54,228 nucleotides of DNA from Roseicyclus marinus. Its GTDB lineage: Bacteria > Pseudomonadota > Alphaproteobacteria > Rhodobacterales > Rhodobacteraceae. Both the position numbers and the translations under genes were made by a program. Each line of letters starts with the position of its first letter. Positions within the stretch are counted from its first letter, which is position 1. The notes under the pieces were generated by a model. That model was not told the origin of the DNA. It did not search any database and was given only the letters and a program-made list of their open reading frames with translations. Positions 16,331-24,801 of the stretch are shown here, one piece after another. The DNA is taken from assembly GCF_030163795.1 (NCBI RefSeq), contig NZ_JASJOF010000014.1:1-54228 (forward strand), written 5' to 3'.

Positions 16331-17263
16331 ATGCGTCATCTTCCGCCCCCCGCCTGGCTGCGCAGTTTCGAGGCCGCCGCACGGCTTGGCGGCTTTACCG
16401 CCGCCGCCGCCGAACTGGGCCTGACGCCTGCCGCCGTCAGCCAGCAGATCCGCAGCCTCGAGGCGCGGCTGGGCTATCCGCTGTTCCACCGCCTGCCGCG
16501 CGGCGTGACGCTGACCGAACTGGGGCAATCCTATTTGCCCGCCGTCCGCCGCGCCTTCGAGGATCTGGCCAGCGCCACGGCGGGCCTCTTCGGTGTCGCG
16601 CAGGGTCGCCCCCTCGTGGTGCGCGCCCCGCCCAGTTTCGCGGTCCTGTGCCTTGCGCCCCGGATCGCCGCCTTTCGCGCTCTGCATCCGGGCATCGTGC
16701 TGCGGCTGTGTTCCTCGACATGGGCCGATACAGCGCCCGAGGATCGGGTGGATGTCGACATCCGTTACGGCGATGGCCGCTGGCCGGTGGAGGATGTCCG
16801 CCCCCTGACCGAACCGGGATCGGTCGTCGTCGCCCCGCCGGGTGTCGATTTCGGCCCCGATCCCCTGTCGGTGCTGCGCCCGATGCTGGGGCAGGGCGCG
16901 ATCCACATCATCGGTTGCGACAGTTTCTGGGAGGGGTTCGCGCGACTGCACGGCCTTCCCGAAACGTCCGTGGGCCGGGCAGTGGCGGTCGACAGTTCCC
17001 ATGCCGCGCTGGAAATGGTGGCGGCGGGTCTGGGCGTCGCGCTCATGGCGCGCGATCTGGCGCGGCCGTTTCATGCGCGGGGCCGCATCACCGTCGAACC
17101 GCGCCTGACCTTCCAACACGATCAGGCCCATTACATCCTCGTACCCAAGACCGCCGATCCCCGTCCAGAGGCGCGGCTTTTCGCGGATTGGCTCACGGCC
17201 GAGATGGCGGCCCTCGGGCCGCTTCTGCCCGAGGCCGCCACGCCGCCCGACAGATCTATCTGA
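16331..17263 (+). CDS. LysR-family transcriptional regulator (GcvA-like)
   Basis: About 310 residues from the ATG at 16331; GTG 16301 and ATG 16319 are alternative in-frame starts. The N terminus PPPAWLRSFEAAARLGGFTAAAAELGLTPAAVSQQI is the helix-turn-helix of the GcvA/AmpR-like branch. The C-terminal part is a type 2 periplasmic-binding fold that senses an effector. The gene is divergent from the GMC oxidoreductase with about 92 bases between, the classical arrangement for a LysR protein controlling its neighbour, so it probably regulates the GMC/ABC set. Confidence 0.92.
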   Translation: MRHLPPPAWLRSFEAAARLGGFTAAAAELGLTPAAVSQQIRSLEARLGYPLFHRLPRGVTLTELGQSYLPAVRRAFEDLASATAGLFGVAQGRPLVVRAPPSFAVLCLAPRIAAFRALHPGIVLRLCSSTWADTAPEDRVDVDIRYGDGRWPVEDVRPLTEPGSVVVAPPGVDFGPDPLSVLRPMLGQGAIHIIGCDSFWEGFARLHGLPETSVGRAVAVDSSHAALEMVAAGLGVALMARDLARPFHARGRITVEPRLTFQHDQAHYILVPKTADPRPEARLFADWLTAEMAALGPLLPEAATPPDRSI

Positions 17264-17378
17264 GGAAGAGTATGGGACCAACAAATCGCCCTTAAATTGC
17301 ACAGGCCCTCAAGGGCTTGGCGCATCCCGCCCAAGCCTTTAGAAGGGCAGGACAACACACCTTTAGGGAGGTAACAAA

Positions 17379-18341
17379 ATGTCGTTCTTCAAGGCTCTCG
17401 CAGCCGGCGCGCTGGTTGCCGTCGCAACCCCCGCCTTCGCCCAGGAACAGCTGTCGATCGCCACCGGCGGTACCGGCGGCGTCTATTACCCGATGGGCGG
17501 CGGTCTGGCCGAGATCATCAACGCGCAGGTCGAAGGCTATTCCGCCACCGCCGAGGTTACCGGCGCATCGGTGGAGAACATGGGCCTGATCGCCACCGGC
17601 GACGCCGATCTCGCCATCGCACTGGCCGATACCGTCGCGCAGGCTTATGCCGGAACCGGCCGTTTCGAAGGCCAGCAGCTGCCCATGGTGCGCGGCCTCG
17701 CCTCGCTCTACGCCAACATGGTCCAGATCGTCGCGCTCGAAGGGTCGGGGATCACCTCGCTCGAGGATCTGCGCGGAAAGCGCGTGTCGATCGGTGCGCC
17801 GGGCTCCGGCACCGAGGTGAACGCCGCCGCGATTCTCGAGGCGAACGGCATCAGCTATGACGACATCGAGGAACAGCGCCTGAACTTCAACGAAACCGCC
17901 GATGCGCTGGCCAACGGCGATATCGATGCGGGCTTCTGGTCGGTGGGCGCGCCCACTTCGTCGATCCTCAACCTGTCGACCACCAACAACATCGTCATCA
18001 TCGAACTGGATGCCGCACAGCTTGACGCGGCCCGTGCCGCCGATGCGACCTTTGCCGTGACCACGCTGGCGGGCGGCACCTACACGGGCGTCGACAACGA
18101 CATCACCGTGCTGGGTATTCCCAACGTCCTCGTCGTTTCCGAGGAGATGTCGGACGATCTGGCCTATGCGATCACCCGCGCCATGTTCGAGAACATCACC
18201 GATCTGCAGGCCGTGCACCCGGCAGCGAACGAGACCACGGTCGAGTTCACCATCGCAGCGACCCCGGTTCCGCTGCATCCCGGTGCGATCCGCTACTACG
18301 AGGAAATCGGCACCATGATCCCGGACGCGCTGCGCCCGTGA
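17379..18341 (+). CDS. TRAP transporter solute-binding protein, TAXI family
   Basis: A 320-residue periplasmic binding protein with a cleavable signal peptide (residues 1 to about 21, cleavage after AFAQ). It is a TAXI-type receptor by the N-terminal segment LSIATGGTGGVYYPMGGGLA and by VSIGAPGSGTEVNAAAILEANG. A strong GGGAGGTAACAAA site precedes the ATG. It feeds the fused TRAP permease encoded two genes downstream. Glutamate-like or other carboxylate ligands are known for the family; the actual ligand here is unknown. Confidence 0.95.
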   Translation: MSFFKALAAGALVAVATPAFAQEQLSIATGGTGGVYYPMGGGLAEIINAQVEGYSATAEVTGASVENMGLIATGDADLAIALADTVAQAYAGTGRFEGQQLPMVRGLASLYANMVQIVALEGSGITSLEDLRGKRVSIGAPGSGTEVNAAAILEANGISYDDIEEQRLNFNETADALANGDIDAGFWSVGAPTSSILNLSTTNNIVIIELDAAQLDAARAADATFAVTTLAGGTYTGVDNDITVLGIPNVLVVSEEMSDDLAYAITRAMFENITDLQAVHPAANETTVEFTIAATPVPLHPGAIRYYEEIGTMIPDALRP

Positions 18342-18811
18342 GACCGCGGATCGGAGGAGGGCTTTGCGCCCTCCTCCTGACCGCTCTGGCCGCTGGCCCG
18401 ACCTTTGCGCAAGACCTTGTGGTCACGCGCGGGGACGGGGCGGAACTCCTGCGCCTGCCTGCGCCGAACGGCACGGGCTGGTGCATTCTCTGGAACCATT
18501 CGGTGCAGGGCTTTCCGGTGACGGACTGCTACGAAAACCGGGACGGACGAATGGTGCTGGTGCGCTCGCGCCAGCCCGATTTCGCCGCCGGGCTGGGGCA
18601 TATTCCCGGCCGCGGGCGACAGGTCTCGGACGGGGCGGGCGGCTACTGGATCCTCGACATCGACGAAGCCGTGCCCGGTGATGCCTATGTGCTGCGCCCC
18701 GGCGCGGGCGCGGTCGATCACCGGATCGAGATGGGCGACACCATCGTGTCGCTTTCGGCGCTGGCCCCGCGCGACCGGGTGCGCATCGCCCTGACAGAAG
18801 GGAACGAGTGA
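18338..18811 (+). CDS. DUF1850 domain-containing protein
   Basis: A 157-residue protein starting at a GTG (18338) that overlaps the TAXI stop by 4 bases. A signal peptide ends near TFAQD, so it is exported. The body has the DUF1850 core: WCILWNHSVQGFPVTDCYE and the segment LVRSRQPDFAAGLGHIPGRG. DUF1850 genes stand between TAXI receptors and fused TRAP permeases in many alphaproteobacteria. Their role is unknown, and an accessory function in transport is inferred from this linkage. Confidence 0.9.
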   Translation: MRPRIGGGLCALLLTALAAGPTFAQDLVVTRGDGAELLRLPAPNGTGWCILWNHSVQGFPVTDCYENRDGRMVLVRSRQPDFAAGLGHIPGRGRQVSDGAGGYWILDIDEAVPGDAYVLRPGAGAVDHRIEMGDTIVSLSALAPRDRVRIALTEGNE

Positions 18812-20787
18812 TGAGCGGCGACACCGAAATCCGCCCCGTCGAGGCCCCGCAGCCGCGTTTCGCGCTGCGTGCCATCACCATCGTGGGCATCGCGCTCTCG
18901 CTGTTCCAGCTCTACGCGGCGGGTCTTCAGCCGCTTGGCCTGTTCTTTCAGCGGCCCATCCATCTGGGCTTCATCCTTGTCCTGTGTTTCCTGATCTATC
19001 CGGTCTTTGGCCGCCACCGCCCGCGCGGGCCATTGGGCTGGGCCATCGACGGGGCGCTGATCGTGGCAGGTGTCGTGGTTGGGGCATGGGTGCCGATCAA
19101 CATCGACATCATCGCCAACCAGATCTTTCCGCGCGACATCGACGTCTGGATGGGCGTCCTGACCATGATCGTGGTGCTGGAGGGCGCGCGCCGTGCCGTG
19201 GGCCTCGGCATGACGATCATCGGCGCGTTCTTCATCGCCTATGCCTTCGCGGGCAGCCGGGGCGAATTGCCGTTCCTCGCCGATTGGATGCCCGGCATCC
19301 TGAACCATCGCGGCTACGGGCTTGACCGCGTGGCCAGCCAGATGACGCTCGGGGCCGAGGGGATCTACGGCATCCCGCTCGGGGTGGCGGCGACCTTCAT
19401 CTTCGTCTTCGTCCTGTTCGGTGCGTTTCTGGAGGTCACGGGGGCGGGCAAGTTCTTCATCGATCTGGCCTATGCCGCGACCGGCAGGCAGCGCGGCGGC
19501 CCGGCCAAGGCCGCCGTCATCGCCAGCGCAGGCATGGGTTCCATCTCGGGTTCGGCCATCGCCAATGTGGTCACGACCGGGGCCTTCACCATTCCCTTGA
19601 TGAAAAAGCTCGGCTACCGCCCCGCGCAGGCCGGCGGGATCGAGGCCGCGGCCTCGACCGGCGGGCAGATCATGCCGCCCCTGATGGGGGCGGGCGCCTT
19701 CCTCATGTCGGAATTCACCCGCACGCCCTATGTCGACATCGTTCTCGTGTCGATCTTTCCGGCCATTCTCTATTTCGGGGCGGTCTACCTTCTGGTCCAC
19801 ATCGCCGCCGTAAAGCAGGGCATGACCGGCATGAGCGCCGAGGAATTGCCCAGCGTGCGTTCCGTTCTCGCCGAAGGTTGGCATTTCCTTTTGCCGCTTG
19901 TCGCCCTCACATGGTTTCTGGTCGCGGGCTATTCGCCGATGCGCGTGGGCTTTTACGCCATCGTCTCGGTCGTCGCCGCCGCCTCGGCCAAGGCGCTTTG
20001 GACCTTTTTCGCCAGCCAGCCCACCCTTGGCGGCTTCGTCGCTCTCTGCAAGCGCGGGCTGGATCTCACGCTTCAGGCGTTGGAGCTTGGCGCGCGCAAT
20101 GCCGTTGCCGTGTCGATGGCCTGCGCCGTCGCAGGCATCATCGTGGGCGTCGTGGGCCTGACCGGGCTGGGGCTGAAATTCTCGGCCATGATGATTGCCT
20201 TCTCCGGTGGCAATTTGGTGCTGGCGCTGATCCTTGTGCTGATCGCCAGCCTGATCCTCGGCATGGGCCTGCCGGTGACGGCGGCTTATATCGTCCTCAT
20301 CATCCTCGTCGGCCCCGCCCTGACCGAAGAATTCGGCATCCCGATCCTGATCGCGCATCTGGTCGTCTTCTGGTATTCGCAAGACAGCAATGTCACGCCA
20401 CCGGTGGCGCTGGCGGGCTTTGCCGGTGCGGCCATCGCCGGGTCGAAACCGATGGAGACAAGCGTTCAGGCGTGGAAATACGCCAAGGGTCTCTACCTCA
20501 TCCCGCTCTTCATGGTGTTCAACGAGGAAATCATCCTCGGCGGTCCCTTGCCCCTCGTGATCTGGAGCGGGGTGATCGCCGTGATCGCACTGGTGGCCTT
20601 TGCCGCCGCGCTCGAAGGGTTCTTGTGGCGCGCCATGCCTATCTGGCAACGCGTGGTGCTGGTGCCCGGTGTCATTGCCATCTTCTGGCCTGACATCCTG
20701 GTCGAGATCGCGGGCGTGGCCTTGATCCTCGCCATTCTCGGAGCGAACTGGTGGGGCGCACGGGGAACAACTCGCGCGCCGGCCTGA
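18811..20787 (+). CDS. TRAP transporter fused permease, 4TM12TM type
   Basis: A 658-residue inner-membrane protein with the small (DctQ-like) and large (DctM-like) TRAP subunits fused, typical of TAXI systems. Hydrophobic helices run through most of the chain. The DctM part carries GSISGSAIANVVTTGAFTIP and ASTGGQIMPPLMGAGAFLM, with LGMGLPVTAAYI further on. I used ATG 18811, which touches the DUF1850 stop; GTG 18808 would add one residue. The three genes form a tight operon for Na+-coupled uptake. Confidence 0.95.
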   Translation: MSGDTEIRPVEAPQPRFALRAITIVGIALSLFQLYAAGLQPLGLFFQRPIHLGFILVLCFLIYPVFGRHRPRGPLGWAIDGALIVAGVVVGAWVPINIDIIANQIFPRDIDVWMGVLTMIVVLEGARRAVGLGMTIIGAFFIAYAFAGSRGELPFLADWMPGILNHRGYGLDRVASQMTLGAEGIYGIPLGVAATFIFVFVLFGAFLEVTGAGKFFIDLAYAATGRQRGGPAKAAVIASAGMGSISGSAIANVVTTGAFTIPLMKKLGYRPAQAGGIEAAASTGGQIMPPLMGAGAFLMSEFTRTPYVDIVLVSIFPAILYFGAVYLLVHIAAVKQGMTGMSAEELPSVRSVLAEGWHFLLPLVALTWFLVAGYSPMRVGFYAIVSVVAAASAKALWTFFASQPTLGGFVALCKRGLDLTLQALELGARNAVAVSMACAVAGIIVGVVGLTGLGLKFSAMMIAFSGGNLVLALILVLIASLILGMGLPVTAAYIVLIILVGPALTEEFGIPILIAHLVVFWYSQDSNVTPPVALAGFAGAAIAGSKPMETSVQAWKYAKGLYLIPLFMVFNEEIILGGPLPLVIWSGVIAVIALVAFAAALEGFLWRAMPIWQRVVLVPGVIAIFWPDILVEIAGVALILAILGANWWGARGTTRAPA

Positions 20788-20818
20788 GCCGCCCGCACCC
20801 TTGCGCGCGGCAAAATGG

Positions 20819-20833
20819 TTGACGATTCGTCAA
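20819..20833. promoter_or_regulatory. Operator-like perfect palindrome upstream of the collar-protein gene
   Basis: TTGACGA and TCGTCAA flank a single central T at 20819-20833, a perfect 7+1+7 palindrome. It lies in the 163-base gap between the TRAP operon and the tail-collar gene, about 118 bases upstream of its ATG. It could be an operator. A second TTGAC occurs near 20868. No terminator with a T-run is seen after the TRAP permease. Confidence 0.35.
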
Positions 20834-20950
20834 TCCTTGCCAAACTGAACGAGTTTCGGGGGCATTCTTGACCTTTGCCCGCGATGGTGACGCGGCCCCG
20901 CCCGATCTGCGGCGGGATCGCAGTGTGTAACCAGTAGTCGGGAGGTCAGC

Positions 20951-21478
20951 ATGGCTGAACCCTTCATCGGTCAAGCCTATCTCGTCGCCTATGATTTCCC
21001 CACGCGCGGCTTTGCTTTGTGCGACGGGGCGCTGATGTCGATAGCGTCGGCCCAGAGCCTGTATTCCCTCATCGGCACGACCTATGGCGGCAATGGCACG
21101 ACAAACTTTGCCCTGCCTGATCTGCGCGGGCGCGTCCCGGTCGGACAAGGAGCCGCGCCGGGGGCCAGCACCTACAAGCTCGGGCAAAGGGCGGGCAGCG
21201 AGGCCACGACGCTGACACCGGGCAACATGCCGGCCCATACCCATAGCGCAACGCTCATGGCGGAAAACGGCGGCGCCACCACGACCGATCCGACCGGCAA
21301 CCTGCTGGCCCAGGGCAACATCTACCTGCAGCCCGGACGCTCGCCCGATGTGGCGATGGCAAGCTCCGCCATCCAGATCGCCTCGGCGGGCGGCAGCTTG
21401 CCCGTCAACAATATGCAGCCCTATCTGGTAATGAACTACCAGATCGCGCTGGTCGGCCTTTTCCCATCGCGGCACTGA
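20951..21478 (+). CDS. Phage tail-collar domain protein (microcystin-dependent-protein type)
   Basis: A 175-residue protein of the Collar/MdpB family. It has the conserved N-terminal stretch PFIGQAYLVAYDFPTRGFALCDG, then YSLIGTTYGGNGTTNFALPDLRGR and a C-terminal NNMQPYLVMNYQIAL. A GGGAGG site precedes the ATG. In phages the fold makes trimeric tail-fibre collars; in bacteria, stand-alone copies occur with no phage genes, as here. It is followed two bases later by a GNAT gene, and a DUF6916 gene and a Hint gene lie beyond. Its role in bacteria is unknown; a surface or secreted fibre is a possibility. Confidence 0.9.
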   Translation: MAEPFIGQAYLVAYDFPTRGFALCDGALMSIASAQSLYSLIGTTYGGNGTTNFALPDLRGRVPVGQGAAPGASTYKLGQRAGSEATTLTPGNMPAHTHSATLMAENGGATTTDPTGNLLAQGNIYLQPGRSPDVAMASSAIQIASAGGSLPVNNMQPYLVMNYQIALVGLFPSRH

Positions 21479-21480
21479 CG

Positions 21481-22056
21481 ATGGGTCTGGCCGTGTCGCC
21501 GCAACAGCCTCAGCACCGGCCCCCGCCGGACAGCCGCCAGATCGGCTTTCGCGTGATCCACGATGCGGATGCCGAATTCCTCTTTCGCGTCTATGCCGGC
21601 ACTCGGGAGCATGAATTCCAGCTCACGATCTGGACCGACGCCGACAAGGACGCCTTCCTGCGCCGCCAGTTCGACCTCCAGGATCAGCATTACCAGATGG
21701 CCTTTCCGAATGCGCTGCGCCGCATCATTACCCAGGGCGCGACCGACATCGGGCGGATCTACCTGCAACGGCAGGACGATTGCCTGCGCATCATCGAATT
21801 TTCGCTTCTGCCGCAGGCGCGGGGGCGGGGCATCGGCACCGACATCCTCCGCAGCCTGATGAACGAAGCGCAGGGCGGCAAGGTGCCTGTCCTCCTCAGC
21901 GTCGAACGCGCCAGCCCCGCCCTGCGCCTGTACCTGCGCCACGGGTTCAGGCCGACGGGGCAGGCCGGATATCACGTTGCGCTGGAATGGCACCCCGCGC
22001 GCGCCATGGCGGAGCGGGATCAGTTGAAGACGGCTTCGTACAAGGTGCAGTCATGA
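21481..22056 (+). CDS. GNAT-family N-acetyltransferase
   Basis: A 191-residue acetyltransferase. The acetyl-CoA-binding motif A is in EFSLLPQARGRGIGTDIL, and the C-terminal strand-helix is ALRLYLRHGFRPTG. The N-terminal 20 residues are Pro/Gln-rich and probably disordered. It begins two bases after the collar-protein stop, so the two are co-transcribed. Similar GNATs beside MdpB-type collar genes suggest modification of the collar protein or a linked molecule, but no substrate can be read from the sequence. Its 3' end overlaps the convergent DUF6916 gene by 37 bases. Confidence 0.9.
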   Translation: MGLAVSPQQPQHRPPPDSRQIGFRVIHDADAEFLFRVYAGTREHEFQLTIWTDADKDAFLRRQFDLQDQHYQMAFPNALRRIITQGATDIGRIYLQRQDDCLRIIEFSLLPQARGRGIGTDILRSLMNEAQGGKVPVLLSVERASPALRLYLRHGFRPTGQAGYHVALEWHPARAMAERDQLKTASYKVQS

Positions 22057-22355
22057 TCGCGCCGGAACGGTGCCACGAAAAGCATGAGCGGCCCCAATTC
22101 GGGATGGTGCAGCTCTTTCATTCCCTGCGGCAGGACGGGCGCGTGCGGCCCGATCAGTGTGAGCGCAAAGGCCTTGCGCGGCGGATAGACCACGCCCGCG
22201 ATCTCGAGGTGATTGTCGCGGATGCTCGACCCTTCGAAGACCTTGATGTTGTCGAGCCGCAGCGCCACGGGCCCCGCGTCGGTGGCGCAGGTGAAGTCCT
22301 GCCCGACATGAGGCCGAAACGTCTCGGCGGTGGCGGTGACAAGGTCGATGGTCAT
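22020..22355 (-). CDS. DUF6916 family protein
   Basis: A 111-residue protein from the ATG at 22355 (MTIDLVT). It shows the DUF6916 pattern: an N-terminal ETFRPHVGQDF, a central PPRKAFALTLIGP, then VLPQGMKELHHPELGPLMLF and a C-terminal YEAVFN. The function is unknown. Such genes tend to lie near tail-collar genes, as this one does. It runs opposite to the GNAT and overlaps its last 37 bases, an unusual antisense 3' overlap in this window. Confidence 0.85.
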   Translation of the reverse strand: MTIDLVTATAETFRPHVGQDFTCATDAGPVALRLDNIKVFEGSSIRDNHLEIAGVVYPPRKAFALTLIGPHAPVLPQGMKELHHPELGPLMLFVAPFRRDHDCTLYEAVFN

Positions 22356-22514
22356 CGGGGCGGGTGGCTTTCGGTCTGGGCTGTATCCACGCGCCAAGGA
22401 TTAACCGGAATGCCGCGTCCGCGCCACCCGGAACGGAACCCCGTCACTCCGGACCAAGCCCGGCATGGTATCTCGCTCTCAACCTGAACAACCGCGACGC
22501 AGGAGCTCACGACA

Positions 22515-23420
22515 ATGGCAGCATTCACTTGGAACTACCTGATCAGTTATGTCGGCAACGGAGACGGCGCAGACGACCCGATTGGCACCGGTACGCTCAC
22601 CGGGACGTTGGATGATGGTGAACCGGACGGTCTGTTCGACAGCGGTGATTCGATCACCAGTCCAACGCCCGAGTTTCCCAGCGCGACAAGCAACGGGGTC
22701 TACATCGGCACGGCTGTGGTCGATGGCAACACCTGGCCGGTGTTCTACCATGCGGCCTCAAACGAGTCCGTTATTTATCTGAACGTCCCCAGCCCGCCGT
22801 CGACCCCCTTCGCGGCGACCCTCCAAGTCTCCGAAACCGACACTTTCGACGCGCCCTGCTTCCTCACCGGAACCATGATCGCCACGCCGACCGGCGAAAC
22901 CCCGGTCGAGGCCTTGCGCATCGGCGACATCATCCTGACGGCGGAGGGCGCAGCCGTCGCGGTCAAATGGATCGGACACCGCCAGGTCGCCACCCGCTTC
23001 GCCCCCGCCGCGCGCCTGATGCCCGTCTGCATCGACGCGGGCGCGATGGGCCATGGTCTGCCCCGGCGCGATCTGCGGGTGACAGCGGATCACGCGCTTC
23101 TCATCGACGGTTTGCTCGTCACGGCGGGCGCGCTCGTCAACGGCACCACGATCCGTCATCTCGCCCCGTCCGATCTCGGCGGGTCCTATACCGTCTATCA
23201 CGTCGAGACCGAGGCGCATGAGGTCATCCTCGCCGAAGGGATGCCGGCCGAAACCTATATCGATTACGTCGGGCGGCAGGCCTTCGAGAACCACGCCGAA
23301 TATCTCGCCCTCTACGGAGCGGAACGCCCCATCGCCGAGATGCCGCAGCCGCGCATCACCACGGCCCGGCAATTGCCGCAAGCCTTGCGGGCCCGGCTGG
23401 GCATGGACCGCGCGGCCTGA
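22515..23420 (+). CDS. Hint (hedgehog/intein) domain-containing protein
   Basis: A 301-residue protein. Residues 1 to about 110 form a beta-rich N-terminal domain without a known motif. The Hint domain begins at Cys115 (APCFLTGTMIATPTGETPVE) and includes the block-B-like TADH with its conserved His, and a later HxxVLAEG-like segment (HEVILAEGMPAETY). Roseobacter Hint proteins are thought to self-cleave and are often secreted, but a classical signal peptide is not seen. No intein C-extein Asn/Ser junction is obvious. A CAGGAG site precedes the ATG. The stop converges with puuD, 6 bases apart. Confidence 0.9.
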   Translation: MAAFTWNYLISYVGNGDGADDPIGTGTLTGTLDDGEPDGLFDSGDSITSPTPEFPSATSNGVYIGTAVVDGNTWPVFYHAASNESVIYLNVPSPPSTPFAATLQVSETDTFDAPCFLTGTMIATPTGETPVEALRIGDIILTAEGAAVAVKWIGHRQVATRFAPAARLMPVCIDAGAMGHGLPRRDLRVTADHALLIDGLLVTAGALVNGTTIRHLAPSDLGGSYTVYHVETEAHEVILAEGMPAETYIDYVGRQAFENHAEYLALYGAERPIAEMPQPRITTARQLPQALRARLGMDRAA

Positions 23421-23426
23421 CGGCCC

Positions 23427-24689
23427 TCAGCGCGGGATCAGCGCGGCCAAGGGGCCGGGGGCGCTGCCCGCCTCCAGCCCCCGGTACCAGCGCGTGATGG
23501 CCTCGCGCTCTTCTGGCTGCATGAAGCTGACATTGCCGGGGGGCATCGCGTGGCTGACGCCTGCCTGAAGGTAGATCGCCCGCGCCGCGCGTGCGATGGC
23601 GGCCTCATTGTCCAGATGCACGCCGCGGGGCGCCCAATGCAGGCCGGGCCAGGCAGGTTCGGCCGCGTGGCACATGGAACAGCGGCCCAGAACGATATTC
23701 GTCACCTCCTCGAAGCCCGTGCTTTCCACGATCGGGACCAAGCTGTCGGGCAGGGCGGCGCTGGCCTCCGCCGCGCGGGGGGCGGGCAGGGCGGAAAGCC
23801 AGATGATCGCCACGAAAATCACCGCCGTCGCCCCCCATGTCCAATGCGGGTTGCCCGTGCCCGCGTGGCGGGTGTTGAACCAATGCCGGATCAGGACCCC
23901 CATCAGGAACACGAGGCTTGCGATGATCCACGCGTTCTGCGTGCCGAAGGCCATCGGGTAATGGTTCGACAGCATCAGGAAGACGACCGGCAGCGTCAGG
24001 TAATTGTTGTGGGTCGAGCGCAGCTTTGCGATCTTGCCGTATTTGGGATCGGGCGCGCGCCCGGCCTTGAGGTCAGCCACGATGATCCGCTGGTTGGGCA
24101 TGATGATCAGGAAGACGTTCGCCGTCATGATCGTGGCGGTAAAGGCCCCCAGATGCAGCAGCGCCGCGCGCCCCGTGAACACCTGGTCATAGCCCCAGGC
24201 CATCGCCACCAGCACGCCGAACAAAAGCAGCATCAGCAATGTGGGCCGGTTGCCCAGCGGGCTCTTGCACAAGGTGTCATAGATCAGCCAGCCGATCCCC
24301 AACGATCCGGCAGAAATCGCCACCGCCTGCCATGCGGCCAGATCCACCTTGTCGTAATCGATCAGAACCATTTCCGCCCCGGCCCAATAGACCAGCGCCA
24401 AAAGCGCCGCCCCCGACAGCCATGTCGTGTAGCTTTCCCATTTGAACCAGGTCAGATGCTCGGGCATCGCCTCGGGCGCGACCAGGAACTTGCGGATCTG
24501 GTAGAACCCGCCGCCATGCACCTGCCATTCCTCGCCATGCGCGCCGGGGGGCAGGTCCGGCGCCTTGCGCAGGCTCAGATCCAGCGCGATGAAATAGAAA
24601 CTCGACCCGATCCAGGCCATGGCGGTGATCACATGCAGCCAGCGGACCGCAAAGGCGATCCAGTCGGTCAGGATGGCAAGGTCGAGCAT
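23427..24689 (-). CDS. puuD: Urate hydroxylase/oxidase PuuD (membrane cytochrome c-type)
   Basis: A 420-residue protein from the ATG at 24689. Its N-terminal part holds about eight membrane helices beginning with WIAFAVRWLHVITAMAWIGSSFYFIALDL, the urate oxidase PuuD pattern. The C-terminal domain is a monohaem cytochrome c with CSMCH near residue 345 and a later Met in VSHAMPPGN. It oxidises urate to 5-hydroxyisourate and passes electrons to the respiratory chain, so no hydrogen peroxide is made. It is divergent from a LysR gene and leads the purine cluster. Confidence 0.93.
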   Translation of the reverse strand: MLDLAILTDWIAFAVRWLHVITAMAWIGSSFYFIALDLSLRKAPDLPPGAHGEEWQVHGGGFYQIRKFLVAPEAMPEHLTWFKWESYTTWLSGAALLALVYWAGAEMVLIDYDKVDLAAWQAVAISAGSLGIGWLIYDTLCKSPLGNRPTLLMLLLFGVLVAMAWGYDQVFTGRAALLHLGAFTATIMTANVFLIIMPNQRIIVADLKAGRAPDPKYGKIAKLRSTHNNYLTLPVVFLMLSNHYPMAFGTQNAWIIASLVFLMGVLIRHWFNTRHAGTGNPHWTWGATAVIFVAIIWLSALPAPRAAEASAALPDSLVPIVESTGFEEVTNIVLGRCSMCHAAEPAWPGLHWAPRGVHLDNEAAIARAARAIYLQAGVSHAMPPGNVSFMQPEEREAITRWYRGLEAGSAPGPLAALIPR

Positions 24690-24771
24690 CGGCAGGGGCC
24701 CTTTCACGGCAGGAACGGTCCCTCAGCCTATCGCGGCGGGCTACTTTCTGATAATTCCTGATTGTGCCAAG

Positions 24772-24783
24772 CACTTTCAAGAA
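24772..24783. promoter_or_regulatory. Putative half-operator shared with the uraH/uraD region
   Basis: CACTTTCAAGAA occurs here, between puuD and the LysR gene, and again at 26232-26243 between uraH and uraD, where it forms part of a 19-bp perfect palindrome. At this copy the second arm is imperfect (TTTCAAAAG). It is a candidate LysR-type autoregulatory site, 18 bases upstream of the LysR ATG. Confidence 0.45.
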
Positions 24784-24801
24784 TTTCAAAAGAATGCCGC
24801 C

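Noticed and set aside
18718-20649. 643-codon open frame on the minus strand across the TRAP permease
   Set aside because: Its Asp/His/Arg-rich composition comes from the complement of hydrophobic codons; no domain is visible.
20951-23420. Prophage remnant
   Set aside because: Only a collar-domain gene is phage-like; no capsid, portal, tail, integrase or att-like duplication was seen.
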